Assembly (NCBI GenBank): GCA_030425685.1
Contig: JAUIAD010000008.1
Coordinates: 1-64,000, forward strand
Reading direction: 5' to 3'
DNA: 64,000 bases
Source of the DNA: Gammaproteobacteria bacterium
GTDB lineage: Bacteria > Pseudomonadota > Gammaproteobacteria > Coxiellales > Coxiellaceae
How positions within the stretch are numbered: the stretch's first letter is position 1; every line of letters begins with the position of its first letter. Below the pieces are notes generated by a model, which worked only from the letters and a program-made list of their open reading frames with translations, was not told the DNA's origin and searched no databases. The translations under genes and the position numbers were made by a program. Below, one piece after another: positions 43,911 through 51,670 of the stretch.

Positions 43911-43942
43911 TAATGGGTACGGTTAGCATGCCGTGCCCATTA
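43911..43942 (+). terminator. Terminator hairpin after mdh
   Basis: A 12-bp stem TAATGGGTACGG/CCGTGCCCATTA with one G-T pair and an 8-nt loop, 17 nt after the mdh stop. Its GCATGC centre resembles the GGGCGCAGCATGC palindrome family. Confidence 0.65.
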
Positions 43943-43980
43943 GCTAGTGTCATATTGCAAAAGGTAAATAATAATTTCTC

Positions 43981-44982
43981 ATGTTTGGTCCAGTATTGGG
44001 AATAGAAACTTCCTGCGATGAAACCGCTGTTGCTATTTATGATGGTGAACGTGGTTTGTTAGCGCATCATGTTTATAGTCAAATTGATATTCACCGTGAA
44101 TGGGGTGGTGTGGTGCCAGAGTTGGCGTCGCGAGACCATATTCGCAAGGCCTTGCCGTTAATTCAGCAAGCCATAAAAGACTCAGGCTTGCAGTCAGATG
44201 ATATTGCTGGTGTTGCTTACACTAAAGGTCCCGGCTTGGTGGGTGCTTTAATGGTGGGGGCATCGATTGGCGCCGCTTTGGGTTTTGCTTGGGATGTGCC
44301 AACCATTGGCGTTCATCATATGGAAGCGCATTTAATGGCGGTGATGTTAGAGGATGAAGCGCCGAGTTTTCCCTTTGTCGCTTTGCTGGTGTCAGGCGGA
44401 CATACCATGTTAGTTGAAGTGCGTCAGTTTGGTGATTACACCTTATTGGGGGAAAGTTTGGATGATGCTGTTGGCGAAGCCTTTGACAAAACAGCAAAGC
44501 TATTAGGCTTACCTTATCCCGGCGGGCCGGCGTTGGCCGAATTGGCCAAGAGCGGTGATCCGCATCGTTTTCACTTTCCACGGCCGATGATTAATCGCCC
44601 GGGTTTAGATTTTAGTTTTAGCGGTTTAAAAACCCATGCCGTTAATGAGTTTAAAAAACAGGCTGATAATGAGCAGAATCGCGCTGATATTGCCTGTGCC
44701 TTTCAGGAGGCTGTTGTCGACACATTGTTCAGAAAGTGCCAAAGAGCACTGGAGCAAACAGGTTTGGATACTCTGGTTATGGTTGGTGGTGTCAGTGCCA
44801 ATACGCTGCTACGAGCAAGGTGTAAAAGCGATTTGCCGGCCAAAGTCTATTTCCCTCGCCGGGAGTTTTGCACTGATAACGGCGCGATGGTCGCTTTTAC
44901 TGGCTGGTTGCGTTTATCTCAGGGTGACTCTTCTCATTTAGGTATCCAGGTGAAGCCGCGTTGGCCCATGACCAGTATTTAA
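43981..44982 (+). CDS. tsaD: tRNA N6-adenosine threonylcarbamoyltransferase TsaD
   Basis: A 333-residue essential protein that transfers threonylcarbamoyl to A37 of ANN-decoding tRNAs with TsaB and TsaE. The start [15 protein letters not shown] is typical. The metal site is [10 protein letters not shown] (His about 113 and 117), with [10 protein letters not shown] and the C-terminal [10 protein letters not shown]. The gene is complete and of normal length. Confidence 0.96.
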   Translation: MFGPVLGIETSCDETAVAIYDGERGLLAHHVYSQIDIHREWGGVVPELASRDHIRKALPLIQQAIKDSGLQSDDIAGVAYTKGPGLVGALMVGASIGAALGFAWDVPTIGVHHMEAHLMAVMLEDEAPSFPFVALLVSGGHTMLVEVRQFGDYTLLGESLDDAVGEAFDKTAKLLGLPYPGGPALAELAKSGDPHRFHFPRPMINRPGLDFSFSGLKTHAVNEFKKQADNEQNRADIACAFQEAVVDTLFRKCQRALEQTGLDTLVMVGGVSANTLLRARCKSDLPAKVYFPRREFCTDNGAMVAFTGWLRLSQGDSSHLGIQVKPRWPMTSI

Positions 44983-45107
44983 TTTTTTCTTAATATTTGT
45001 GCGATAGAATAACTCAAGGTGAGCTGAAGGCTATAATGACTAAAAGTTGATCGATCGCCAAAAGTGGAGTGCTGATTCAAATTGGCTTTTTTAATTTGAC
45101 CTACTTC

Positions 45108-45140
45108 GTCATCCCACGGCTTGACCGGGGGATCCAGGAA
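45108..45140. repeat. CCGCGG-family palindromic repeat
   Basis: CGTCATCCCACGGCTTGACC followed by GGGGGATCCAGG: a slightly degraded unit of the family. It is in the 241-nt gap between tsaD and the disordered orphan, which has no other feature that I can see. Confidence 0.75.
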
Positions 45141-45223
45141 GTGGGCTCGATCTGTCCTTATGGCACAAACCATAGGTTCGCAATGTAAGTGTAAACTCTA
45201 TTTTGAAGAGAAGGTTGTAGTTA

Positions 45224-46303
45224 ATGAGCAGACGTGATCGAAGAGGAGCAAAGAAGAGGCCTCAACCGTTGTCTCAACCGATGCCCTCCCGATCGACGTC
45301 GCATTCGCCAGGGATTGCTCGTGATCAAGATGGCACTGAGGGTGGTGTTAATTTGTCTGATAGCCAGATAGCCCGCCGTAAAAATGAACGAGCTCGTCGT
45401 GATGAAAGAAAAGCCAAGCACAAGTCTTCACAATCTCGGCCTACTGCTGCTGGTGGAAGTACCTCAAGACCCAGTAGTTCTCGAGCGGCGGGTATGGATC
45501 ATTCCGTCTTCAATCCAGATATTCACAGTGTTAGCAGTAGTAGTTATGATGCTGCAGATCTATCACCGCTTACAGGCAGTGGTGGTTTAGGTCCTTCCAG
45601 AAGAGGGGGATCTGCAAGCCGAGGGGCGCCACGACCAGCTTGGCAAGCTCCACGTAGGAGTCGAGTTAGTTTTACTCAAATTTTTCATAATCCTGGCCCA
45701 CCCCTGCCGGGACGACCACCAGCGGAGACCGCAGATTTTAAAGCGTGTAAAGAGCATTGCCCTGGTTACACCGGTGCTACATTCGATGCTGCTAATGATA
45801 ATGTGTGTAAAGTCTCCTTCTCAAAACAAGAAAATGGCAAAACAATCAAGACGACGCTAACGGTCGAGCATGACCAAGCTACGGGAAGGATTAGTGTCTC
45901 GCGATCCTTTAAAAGGCAAGATCAGCTATCTCTCGACCAAGCAGCGAGTGTGCATTACCGGATTGCGCGCAAGACATGTGGAGATGGCATTGATCTTCAT
46001 TTTGATCTAAACCCGGTAACACCCGCGCATGTAAGGATGGCAGCGATAAAAGCTTTGTTAGGAACGCCAGATAAGCGCTTGTTTGCTTCTGTTCAATGTG
46101 GGGGAATAACCTATGATGGGTTCGGCCCTGACGGTGAGCCTAAGATTAAGTCGTTTAATCGGGGAGCTAATCAAGTAAATAAGGGTGGAGAGTCTAAATA
46201 TAGCGCCATTATAGGCCCTCAAGGTGTTGGAGTTGATCTTGATGCTGATGCCGCTACTGATGATGACTTTAGTTCTAGTTCTAGTGTTGGCTTTTCATGT
46301 TAA
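45224..46303 (+). CDS. Orphan protein: basic disordered N-terminus, compact C-terminus
   Basis: A 359-residue protein with no family that I recognise. Residues 1 to about 165 are rich in Arg, Ser, Pro and Gly and probably disordered. From about 170 a compact domain appears (KVSFSKQENGKTIKTTLTVE; VHYRIARKTCGDGIDLHFDL; VRMAAIKALLG). The end is acidic and Ser-rich (DADAATDDDFSSSSSVGFSC). There is no signal peptide or membrane helix. An acidic, polar C-terminal tail is common in Dot/Icm-type effectors, but that is only suggestive. Confidence 0.7.
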   Translation: MSRRDRRGAKKRPQPLSQPMPSRSTSHSPGIARDQDGTEGGVNLSDSQIARRKNERARRDERKAKHKSSQSRPTAAGGSTSRPSSSRAAGMDHSVFNPDIHSVSSSSYDAADLSPLTGSGGLGPSRRGGSASRGAPRPAWQAPRRSRVSFTQIFHNPGPPLPGRPPAETADFKACKEHCPGYTGATFDAANDNVCKVSFSKQENGKTIKTTLTVEHDQATGRISVSRSFKRQDQLSLDQAASVHYRIARKTCGDGIDLHFDLNPVTPAHVRMAAIKALLGTPDKRLFASVQCGGITYDGFGPDGEPKIKSFNRGANQVNKGGESKYSAIIGPQGVGVDLDADAATDDDFSSSSSVGFSC

Positions 46304-46333
46304 TTGATAGATGATCAAAGCTTTCAAAAAGAT

Positions 46334-46359
46334 GTAGGGGCACAGCATGCTGTGCCCGT
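46334..46359. repeat. Dispersed palindrome GGGCACAGCATGCTGTGCCC
   Basis: Same core as the unit at 16379-16404, preceded by GTAG. Located 31 nt after the disordered orphan and just before the plsY stop on the other strand; may act as a shared terminator. Confidence 0.85.
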
Positions 46360-46381
46360 TATAAACGGTTTTTGTAGGCTC

Positions 46382-46963
46382 CTAGAATTTGGCCTTGTTT
46401 TCAGTGCCGTTTCTAAGTCGCTCAATATTCGACCAGTGCTTCCACACCACCAGCACGGCAATAAGAAAGGTAGGAAACGCATATTGGGCATTGCCAGAAA
46501 TTAATAAATAGATCGGCATGGCAACTGCGGTAACGATAGAAGCAAGCGACACATAGCGGCTTAGCAATAATACAATCACCCAGGTAGCCAGCAAAAACAG
46601 CGTTACCCAAAAAGACAGCACTAACATAACCCCCGCAGTGGTGGCTACGCCCTTACCACCCTTAAAGCCAAAGAAAACCGGAAACATATGACCAACAACG
46701 GCCGCTAGACCGACAAAGGCCAACGCAGGGCCGCTAATATGAAAGAGCATGCCAATCAGCACCGCAATCACGCCCTTCAACACATCACCTACCAATGCAT
46801 AGATAGCCGGTTTTTTGCCGCCTACGCGCAGCATATTGGTCGCGCCCGCATTCTTCGAACCCTCTGTGCGCGGATCAGGCAGTTTAAGATATTTAGACAC
46901 CAGTATGGAGGTTGAAATAGACCCTAATAAGTAAGCAATAATTACACTGAGTATAAATGTCAT
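46382..46963 (-). CDS. plsY: Glycerol-3-phosphate acyltransferase PlsY
   Basis: A 193-residue membrane enzyme that acylates glycerol-3-phosphate from acyl-phosphate in phospholipid synthesis. The family motifs are all present: LLGSISTSILVSKYLKLPDP, GSKNAGATNMLRVGGKK, GHMFPVFFGFKGGKGVATT and the C-terminal WKHWSNIERL. Its usual gammaproteobacterial neighbour is tsaD, here separated by an inserted orphan gene. Confidence 0.95.
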   Translation of the reverse strand: MTFILSVIIAYLLGSISTSILVSKYLKLPDPRTEGSKNAGATNMLRVGGKKPAIYALVGDVLKGVIAVLIGMLFHISGPALAFVGLAAVVGHMFPVFFGFKGGKGVATTAGVMLVLSFWVTLFLLATWVIVLLLSRYVSLASIVTAVAMPIYLLISGNAQYAFPTFLIAVLVVWKHWSNIERLRNGTENKAKF

Positions 46964-47013
46964 AAGCGGACCCTTTTAATTCATAAGCGCAAAGTAATTG
47001 CGTCTATATATTT

Positions 47014-47844
47014 TTATGCATTATCTTTGTACAAGTGTTTTGTCTCTTTAATGCCCTTTTTGAAGAAGTAGCGTATTAAACTTCTCAACTTGATGTCAAG
47101 CCTGAGCGCAAGGTCCCTTAAGGGTTGCTCAGGGCGTCCATGGAAGGAGGTTACATGGAAAGGCTGGTCAGCAAGAGAGGGTTGATCACTGAAATAATAA
47201 TTAGAAACACAGCATCTCGCCGCATCTGCGGTGATTGGGCTAACGGAATGCCATGACTTATGGTGGGTAATCATAATCGCTAAACGGTTAAATTTGCTTT
47301 CAATAGTAATAGGGTCTTTTTTTGTGCCTTGAGGCCATAATTCCAAATTGCCACCATTTTGCAATTTCCAATCGGGAGAAACATAGTACAGTAAGTTTAA
47401 TGCTCGCCAAAGTTTGCGGTCTTTGTCATGCGAATTATCAAGGTGGGGGTTTAAAAAATTATGCTGCTTCATCAAAGAAATGCCGCCAGCATACAAATGC
47501 TTGTCTGGCTGTAGGCTGTTTAAGCTAGTGATCTCACCAATTAATTTAACAATACGCTCATCTTGAAAAGCATAAATAGCTTCTTCTAACAGGGGGTGGT
47601 AGCGATTCATTTGTGCGGCAATATATTTATACTCGCGCAGGCTCTTGTTGAGTTTCATGTTTTCTGGTGATGGGAATGCTTGATAGCATTGTTTGGCAAT
47701 ATCAGTCGGTAACAAATTATCAATACAGCAATAAGCAATTTTGTGTTTATTGTTTGTAAATTGCTGGCTTAATTGTGCTTGTTCCTTGGTTAAGCGTTCT
47801 AGTATTAGGTCGGCTAGCGCCGTGCGAGAGAGGCTGTTTTCCAT
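47014..47844 (-). CDS. 2-oxoglutarate/Fe(II)-dependent oxygenase-family protein
   Basis: A 276-residue protein with a prolyl-hydroxylase-type core. The metal ligands are HLD in FLNPHLDNSHDKD and a distal His in HHKSWHSVSPI. Between them are RALNLLYYVSPDWKLQNGGN and LELWPQ, the usual beta-strand order. SNYYFSD closes the core. The N-terminal ~100 and C-terminal ~60 residues are not recognisable. Substrate unknown. It lies between plsY and orn, in the same direction as both. Confidence 0.8.
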   Translation of the reverse strand: MENSLSRTALADLILERLTKEQAQLSQQFTNNKHKIAYCCIDNLLPTDIAKQCYQAFPSPENMKLNKSLREYKYIAAQMNRYHPLLEEAIYAFQDERIVKLIGEITSLNSLQPDKHLYAGGISLMKQHNFLNPHLDNSHDKDRKLWRALNLLYYVSPDWKLQNGGNLELWPQGTKKDPITIESKFNRLAIMITHHKSWHSVSPITADAARCCVSNYYFSDQPSLADQPFHVTSFHGRPEQPLRDLALRLDIKLRSLIRYFFKKGIKETKHLYKDNA

Positions 47845-47871
47845 GCTGCATGTCCTTGGCGGTGTTTAGGT

Positions 47872-48435
47872 TTAGCTATCAATGGCTTTATTTAGTTTGA
47901 GAAAGTGATCTCGATAATAGCGTAATTCGTCAATAGAGTCATGGATATCAGAGAGTGCTAAGTGCTGTGGTTCTTTGCATAAATTCTGCATAATTTGTGG
48001 TGCCCAGCGTTGCGCCAGTATTTTGATTGAGCTGACATCAAGATTGCGGTAGTGAAAGTAATTGCACAGCTTTTTCATATGCTTATGTAAAAAGCGGCGG
48101 TCTTGGCAGATTGAGTTACCACACATTGGTGATGCTCTTTCTGGGACATACTGTTTTAAAAAGTCGAGAGTTTGTTCTTCGGCCACTTTTTCCGTGATGC
48201 TGCTATTTTTTACGCGTTCAATAAGACCAGATTTCCCATGATGTGATGTATTCCACTCGTCCATTTTATCGAGTATGGCATCAGGTTGATAAATGGCCAG
48301 TGAGGGGCCTTCAGCAATAACATTAAGGTTGGCGTCAGTGACTACCGTGGCAATTTCAATAATAAGATCGTTGTCGACATCTAAGCCGGTCATTTCTAGG
48401 TCTAGCCAAATTAAATTTGTTTCATCACTGCTCAT
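47872..48435 (-). CDS. orn: Oligoribonuclease
   Basis: About 187 residues. A 3'-5' exonuclease of the DEDDh type that degrades short RNAs and pGpG. The motifs are [16 protein letters not shown] (first DxE), the [16 protein letters not shown] region and [17 protein letters not shown]. The ATG at 48435 is the family-typical start; a frame from 48471 adds 12 residues. Confidence 0.94.
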   Translation of the reverse strand: MSSDETNLIWLDLEMTGLDVDNDLIIEIATVVTDANLNVIAEGPSLAIYQPDAILDKMDEWNTSHHGKSGLIERVKNSSITEKVAEEQTLDFLKQYVPERASPMCGNSICQDRRFLHKHMKKLCNYFHYRNLDVSSIKILAQRWAPQIMQNLCKEPQHLALSDIHDSIDELRYYRDHFLKLNKAIDS

Positions 48436-48546
48436 ATTGGTGGCCTTAAGAATCCGTTTTTGAGCGAACATTATAAACAGGAGTTTCGTCTATTGCGAAT
48501 AGTGTTTCGTTGGTTTGTGTTTGATTTGTTAGGAGATGCTTTAATG

Positions 48547-48576
48547 TTGACAAGGGTGTTTAATAGTGGGTATTCT
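48547..48576 (+). promoter_or_regulatory. Sigma-70 promoter of the leader peptide / permease unit
   Basis: TTGACA (48547-48552), 18 nt, TATTCT (48571-48576). The predicted transcription start near 48583 leaves a ~190-nt leader before the permease. Confidence 0.6.
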
Positions 48577-48619
48577 GACTGTTCGTTTAAAATATTTTAA
48601 TATTAAAGAGGCGTTAACA

Positions 48620-48706
48620 ATGACAGTGCCAACCTCATCAATGTCCTATTCTCATGCTTTTTCTTATAATCAACTGAGCACATTACCACTCCTTCTCCTG
48701 CGTTAA
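48620..48706 (+). CDS. Putative 28-residue leader peptide with Leu run
   Basis: A short frame, ATG at 48620 with GAGG upstream, encodes MTVPTSSMSYSHAFSYNQLS followed by TLPLLLLR and stop at 48704-48706. The last nine codons include TTA, CTC, CTT, CTC and CTG for Leu, then one Arg. The stop lies in the first arm of the following hairpin. This layout (promoter, small peptide, hairpin, then an amino-acid permease) is typical of attenuation by ribosome stalling. Confidence 0.45.
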   Translation: MTVPTSSMSYSHAFSYNQLSTLPLLLLR

Positions 48707-48751
48707 AGCGCAGTTTACGATCGCTTTCTTTAACTATTGTTACTATTTTTT
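48702..48751 (+). terminator. Possible attenuator hairpin before the permease
   Basis: Two alternative stems can form: GTTAAAG/CTTTAAC (48702-48708 with 48728-48734) or AAAGCG/CGCTTT (48705-48710 with 48722-48727). A T6 run follows at 48745-48750. The T-run is about 10 nt beyond the stem, so termination strength is doubtful. Confidence 0.4.
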
Positions 48752-48753
48752 GA

Positions 48754-50349
48754 ATGACCCAAATGGGGATAAAGATGCACTTACAACGTTCTATTGGTAC
48801 CCTTTCTTTATTGTTTGCTGCCGTGGGAGGGATCGTTGGTTCTGGGTGGTTGTTTGGCCCTTACTATGCAGCGCAGTTTGCTGGTCCTTCGGCGATACTG
48901 TCGTGGGTATTAGGTGGCTGTTTAATGATGGTTATTGCGCTGACCTTTGCTGAGTTGGCGAGTAGTTTTCCTTTGGCGGGTGGCACGGTGCGTTTTTTGC
49001 AGCTAAGTCACGGGCCTTTGGTGAGTTTTCCTATGGCTTGGGTGAGCTGGGTAGCGTCGCTTGCGGTGGCGCCGATTGAAACGATGGCCCTATTAAATTA
49101 TGCCGATAATTATTTGCCGTGGTTGATGTATGTTTCGCATGGGGTGCATTTATTAACGGCTGCGGGTATTGCCTTTGCTGCTGGTTTGCTTTTGATTATT
49201 TGTATCATTAACTCCGTTGGTGTGAAGACTTTAGCAAAAACCAATTCATTTGTAGTGATTTTAAAATTAATTGTACCGATTGCGACAATTATTATCTTAT
49301 TGTCTTTAAAATTTCATATTACCAACTTTACCGTCCATCACTTTGCCGCTGGTGGTTTTAAGGGGGTTTTAGCGGCGTTGCCATCTGCGGGGGTGATTTT
49401 TTCTTTTATTGGCTACAGCCCAGCGATTCAATTGGCGGGTGAAGCAAAGAACCCTAGTCGCTCGATTCCTGTTGCGATTATTGGTGGTTTGGGTATTTGT
49501 ATTGTCCTGTATGTGCTTTTGCAAGTTGCTTTTGTTGGCGCTTTGCCGTTTAAAGCGTTTTCGCACGGTTGGTCGCATTTAAGTTTTAAAGGCGATGCGG
49601 GACCGTTTGCTGGTATTGCCGTGGCGGTTGGTTTGGCGTGGTTTGCTAAGATTCTATTTATTGATGCGGCGTTGTCACCATTTGGTACGGCGTTAATTTA
49701 TACGGCGACGGCAGCGCGCTTATGTTATGCCATGGGGCAAAATGGATATTTGCCAAAATCGTTGTTGAAAATTAACCGTTTTGGTATTCCGGCGCGCATT
49801 ATAGCTTTGAACTTTGTTATTGGCATGTTTTTGTTTTTACCCTTTCCCACTTGGCAGAGCATGATGAGCTTTTTGGTCTCGTCGTTGGTGTTTGCTTATG
49901 CGGTTGGGCCATTGTCATTGGTGGTGTTACGCAAAACGCTACCCGATCATCCACGGCCGTTTAAAGTACCTTGTGCGCGTTGGTTTTGTTTATTGGCTTT
50001 TTATATTTGTAACCTTATCGTTTACTGGACCGGCTGGTCGATTGTTTCCAAAATGCTGATTGCTATTTTGGTTGGTTATATTGTTTTAAGCATTTATAAA
50101 ATGACAAAAGAGGGCAAAGAGCTTAATTTGCAATGGCCAAAAGCGTGGTGGGTGCTTTTTTATATTGCCATGTTGGGCATGGTGACCTTCTTGGGCGCCT
50201 TTGGTGGTGGCCGCAATATTATTCCCTTTGGTTGGGATTTCTTGGTGATTGCTGCCATTAGTTGGTTAATCTATGAATTGTCTTCGCGCTGCGCTTTAGA
50301 AGCTAGTGATACGCGTAAGATGGTTGAAGATGCTCATGAGTTAAAGTAA
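48754..50349 (+). CDS. APC-family amino-acid permease
   Basis: About 531 residues with 12 or more hydrophobic helices. The N-terminal signature is LSLLFAAVGGIVGSGWLFGP, helix 3 has FAELASSFPLAGGTVRFLQ, and helix 6 is FSFIGYSPAIQLAGEAKNPS, the substrate-binding region of the amino acid-polyamine-organocation superfamily. The start at 48754 is possible, but the ATG at 48775 has a better GGGGA site and removes seven polar residues. The substrate cannot be named; the possible leader peptide hints at a branched-chain residue such as Leu. Confidence 0.88.
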   Translation: MTQMGIKMHLQRSIGTLSLLFAAVGGIVGSGWLFGPYYAAQFAGPSAILSWVLGGCLMMVIALTFAELASSFPLAGGTVRFLQLSHGPLVSFPMAWVSWVASLAVAPIETMALLNYADNYLPWLMYVSHGVHLLTAAGIAFAAGLLLIICIINSVGVKTLAKTNSFVVILKLIVPIATIIILLSLKFHITNFTVHHFAAGGFKGVLAALPSAGVIFSFIGYSPAIQLAGEAKNPSRSIPVAIIGGLGICIVLYVLLQVAFVGALPFKAFSHGWSHLSFKGDAGPFAGIAVAVGLAWFAKILFIDAALSPFGTALIYTATAARLCYAMGQNGYLPKSLLKINRFGIPARIIALNFVIGMFLFLPFPTWQSMMSFLVSSLVFAYAVGPLSLVVLRKTLPDHPRPFKVPCARWFCLLAFYICNLIVYWTGWSIVSKMLIAILVGYIVLSIYKMTKEGKELNLQWPKAWWVLFYIAMLGMVTFLGAFGGGRNIIPFGWDFLVIAAISWLIYELSSRCALEASDTRKMVEDAHELK

Positions 50350-50397
50350 CCAGCTGTTAGTATGGCCATTTTTGCTACAGCTTCATTTTTCTACCAA

Positions 50398-50440
50398 TAA
50401 TGGTATAATTTGGAACTGCAACTTCCAAATTATACCATTA
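50398..50440. promoter_or_regulatory. 43-bp perfect palindrome before the DUF4143 ATPase
   Basis: TAATGGTATAATTTGGAA and its exact reverse complement flank the 7-nt centre CTGCAAC. TATAAT occurs within the left arm and ATTATA in the right. It ends 10 nt before the ATPase start codon. It may be an operator, a transposon-like end or a hairpin in the mRNA leader. Confidence 0.7.
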
Positions 50441-50450
50441 GGGGTCTTAA

Positions 50451-51617
50451 ATGGAGTTTGAGAGAGATATTTCAATTAAATTCAAAGAGTTACTTCTGAA
50501 GTACCCGATTGTTACTTTAGTTGGGCCGCGGCAATCAGGCAAAACGACGTTAGCTAAAAAACTATGCCAAGACTATGACTATATTAACCTTGAAGATCCT
50601 GAGACGCGGCTTATAGCGCATGAGGATCCAAGGGCTCTCCTTAGCCAGTATCCAGAAAGACTTATTATTGATGAAATACAATTAGTGCCTGAGTTGTTGT
50701 CATATCTGCAGGTTATTGTTGATGATCAACAAAAAGAGGGTATGTTTGTAATTACGGGCAGTCATCAATTAGCACTGCATGAAGCGATTACGCAATCACT
50801 TGCTGGGCGAACCGCCATATTGGAGTTGCTTCCCTTGAGTCTTAGGGAATTACAGGGCGCCAATATCACTCAAACAGTAGATGAGTTGATGCTAAAAGGC
50901 TGCTATCCGCGAATTTATAAAAAGTCATTAGATCCCACGCAGGCGTATCGAGATTATGTTAAAACGTACCTTGAACGTGATGTGAGAAAAATGGTTAACC
51001 TTAAGGACGTAACAACTTTTCAGCGTTTTATGAAATTATGCGCCGCAAGAACGGGTTGTGAATTGAATATGAATAGTCTTGCTAACGAGGTTGGTGTAAG
51101 CAACCATACGATCAAACAGTGGATATCTATACTGCGAGCGTCGTATCTTATCAACCTTGTGATGCCATACTTTGAAAATTTTGGTAAACAAGTTGTTAAG
51201 ACGCCAAAACTATTTTTTACGGATGTAGGCTTGGTAACCTATCTATTGGAAATTGAGTCTATCAAGCAGTTAAGCCGTGATCCTTTGCGCGGCAATTTAT
51301 TTGAGACGCTGATTTATACGGAACTAGCAAAAACCCGTTATAATCAAGGACGAGAACCAAATTTATATTATTATCGTGACAATAAAAAAAATGAAGTGGA
51401 TCTGATTTATAAACGTGGTTCAGAGTTAATTCCTATTGAAATCAAATCGTCTCAGACACTGCAAAAAAGATTTTTTAAGGGTCTAGATTATTTTCGTCAG
51501 CTAACACAAGAGCGATGTGGTGATGGCTATTTGCTTTATGCTGGTGAGCAGGCAGTTAAGGTCGGTAGTAATTGCGTTGTGAATTATCTTGATAGTGCTA
51601 GTGTTCTTGATGATTAA
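50451..51617 (+). CDS. AAA ATPase with DUF4143 nuclease-like domain
   Basis: A 388-residue protein of the AAA_14/DUF4143 family. The Walker A is VGPRQSGKTTLAKKL, Walker B is RLIIDEIQLVPELL, and the sensor region is MFVITGSHQLALHEAIT. The C-terminal DUF4143 part shows VDLIYKRGSELIPIEIKSSQ, a PD-(D/E)XK-like D...ExK pattern. Function is not established; genes of this family are often horizontally transferred. A 43-bp palindrome lies immediately upstream. Confidence 0.85.
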   Translation: MEFERDISIKFKELLLKYPIVTLVGPRQSGKTTLAKKLCQDYDYINLEDPETRLIAHEDPRALLSQYPERLIIDEIQLVPELLSYLQVIVDDQQKEGMFVITGSHQLALHEAITQSLAGRTAILELLPLSLRELQGANITQTVDELMLKGCYPRIYKKSLDPTQAYRDYVKTYLERDVRKMVNLKDVTTFQRFMKLCAARTGCELNMNSLANEVGVSNHTIKQWISILRASYLINLVMPYFENFGKQVVKTPKLFFTDVGLVTYLLEIESIKQLSRDPLRGNLFETLIYTELAKTRYNQGREPNLYYYRDNKKNEVDLIYKRGSELIPIEIKSSQTLQKRFFKGLDYFRQLTQERCGDGYLLYAGEQAVKVGSNCVVNYLDSASVLDD

Positions 51618-51670
51618 GTGGGAGTAAGCTCTAGTGAATTTGAGGTAACTCCAGATTTAAATGGTAAATT

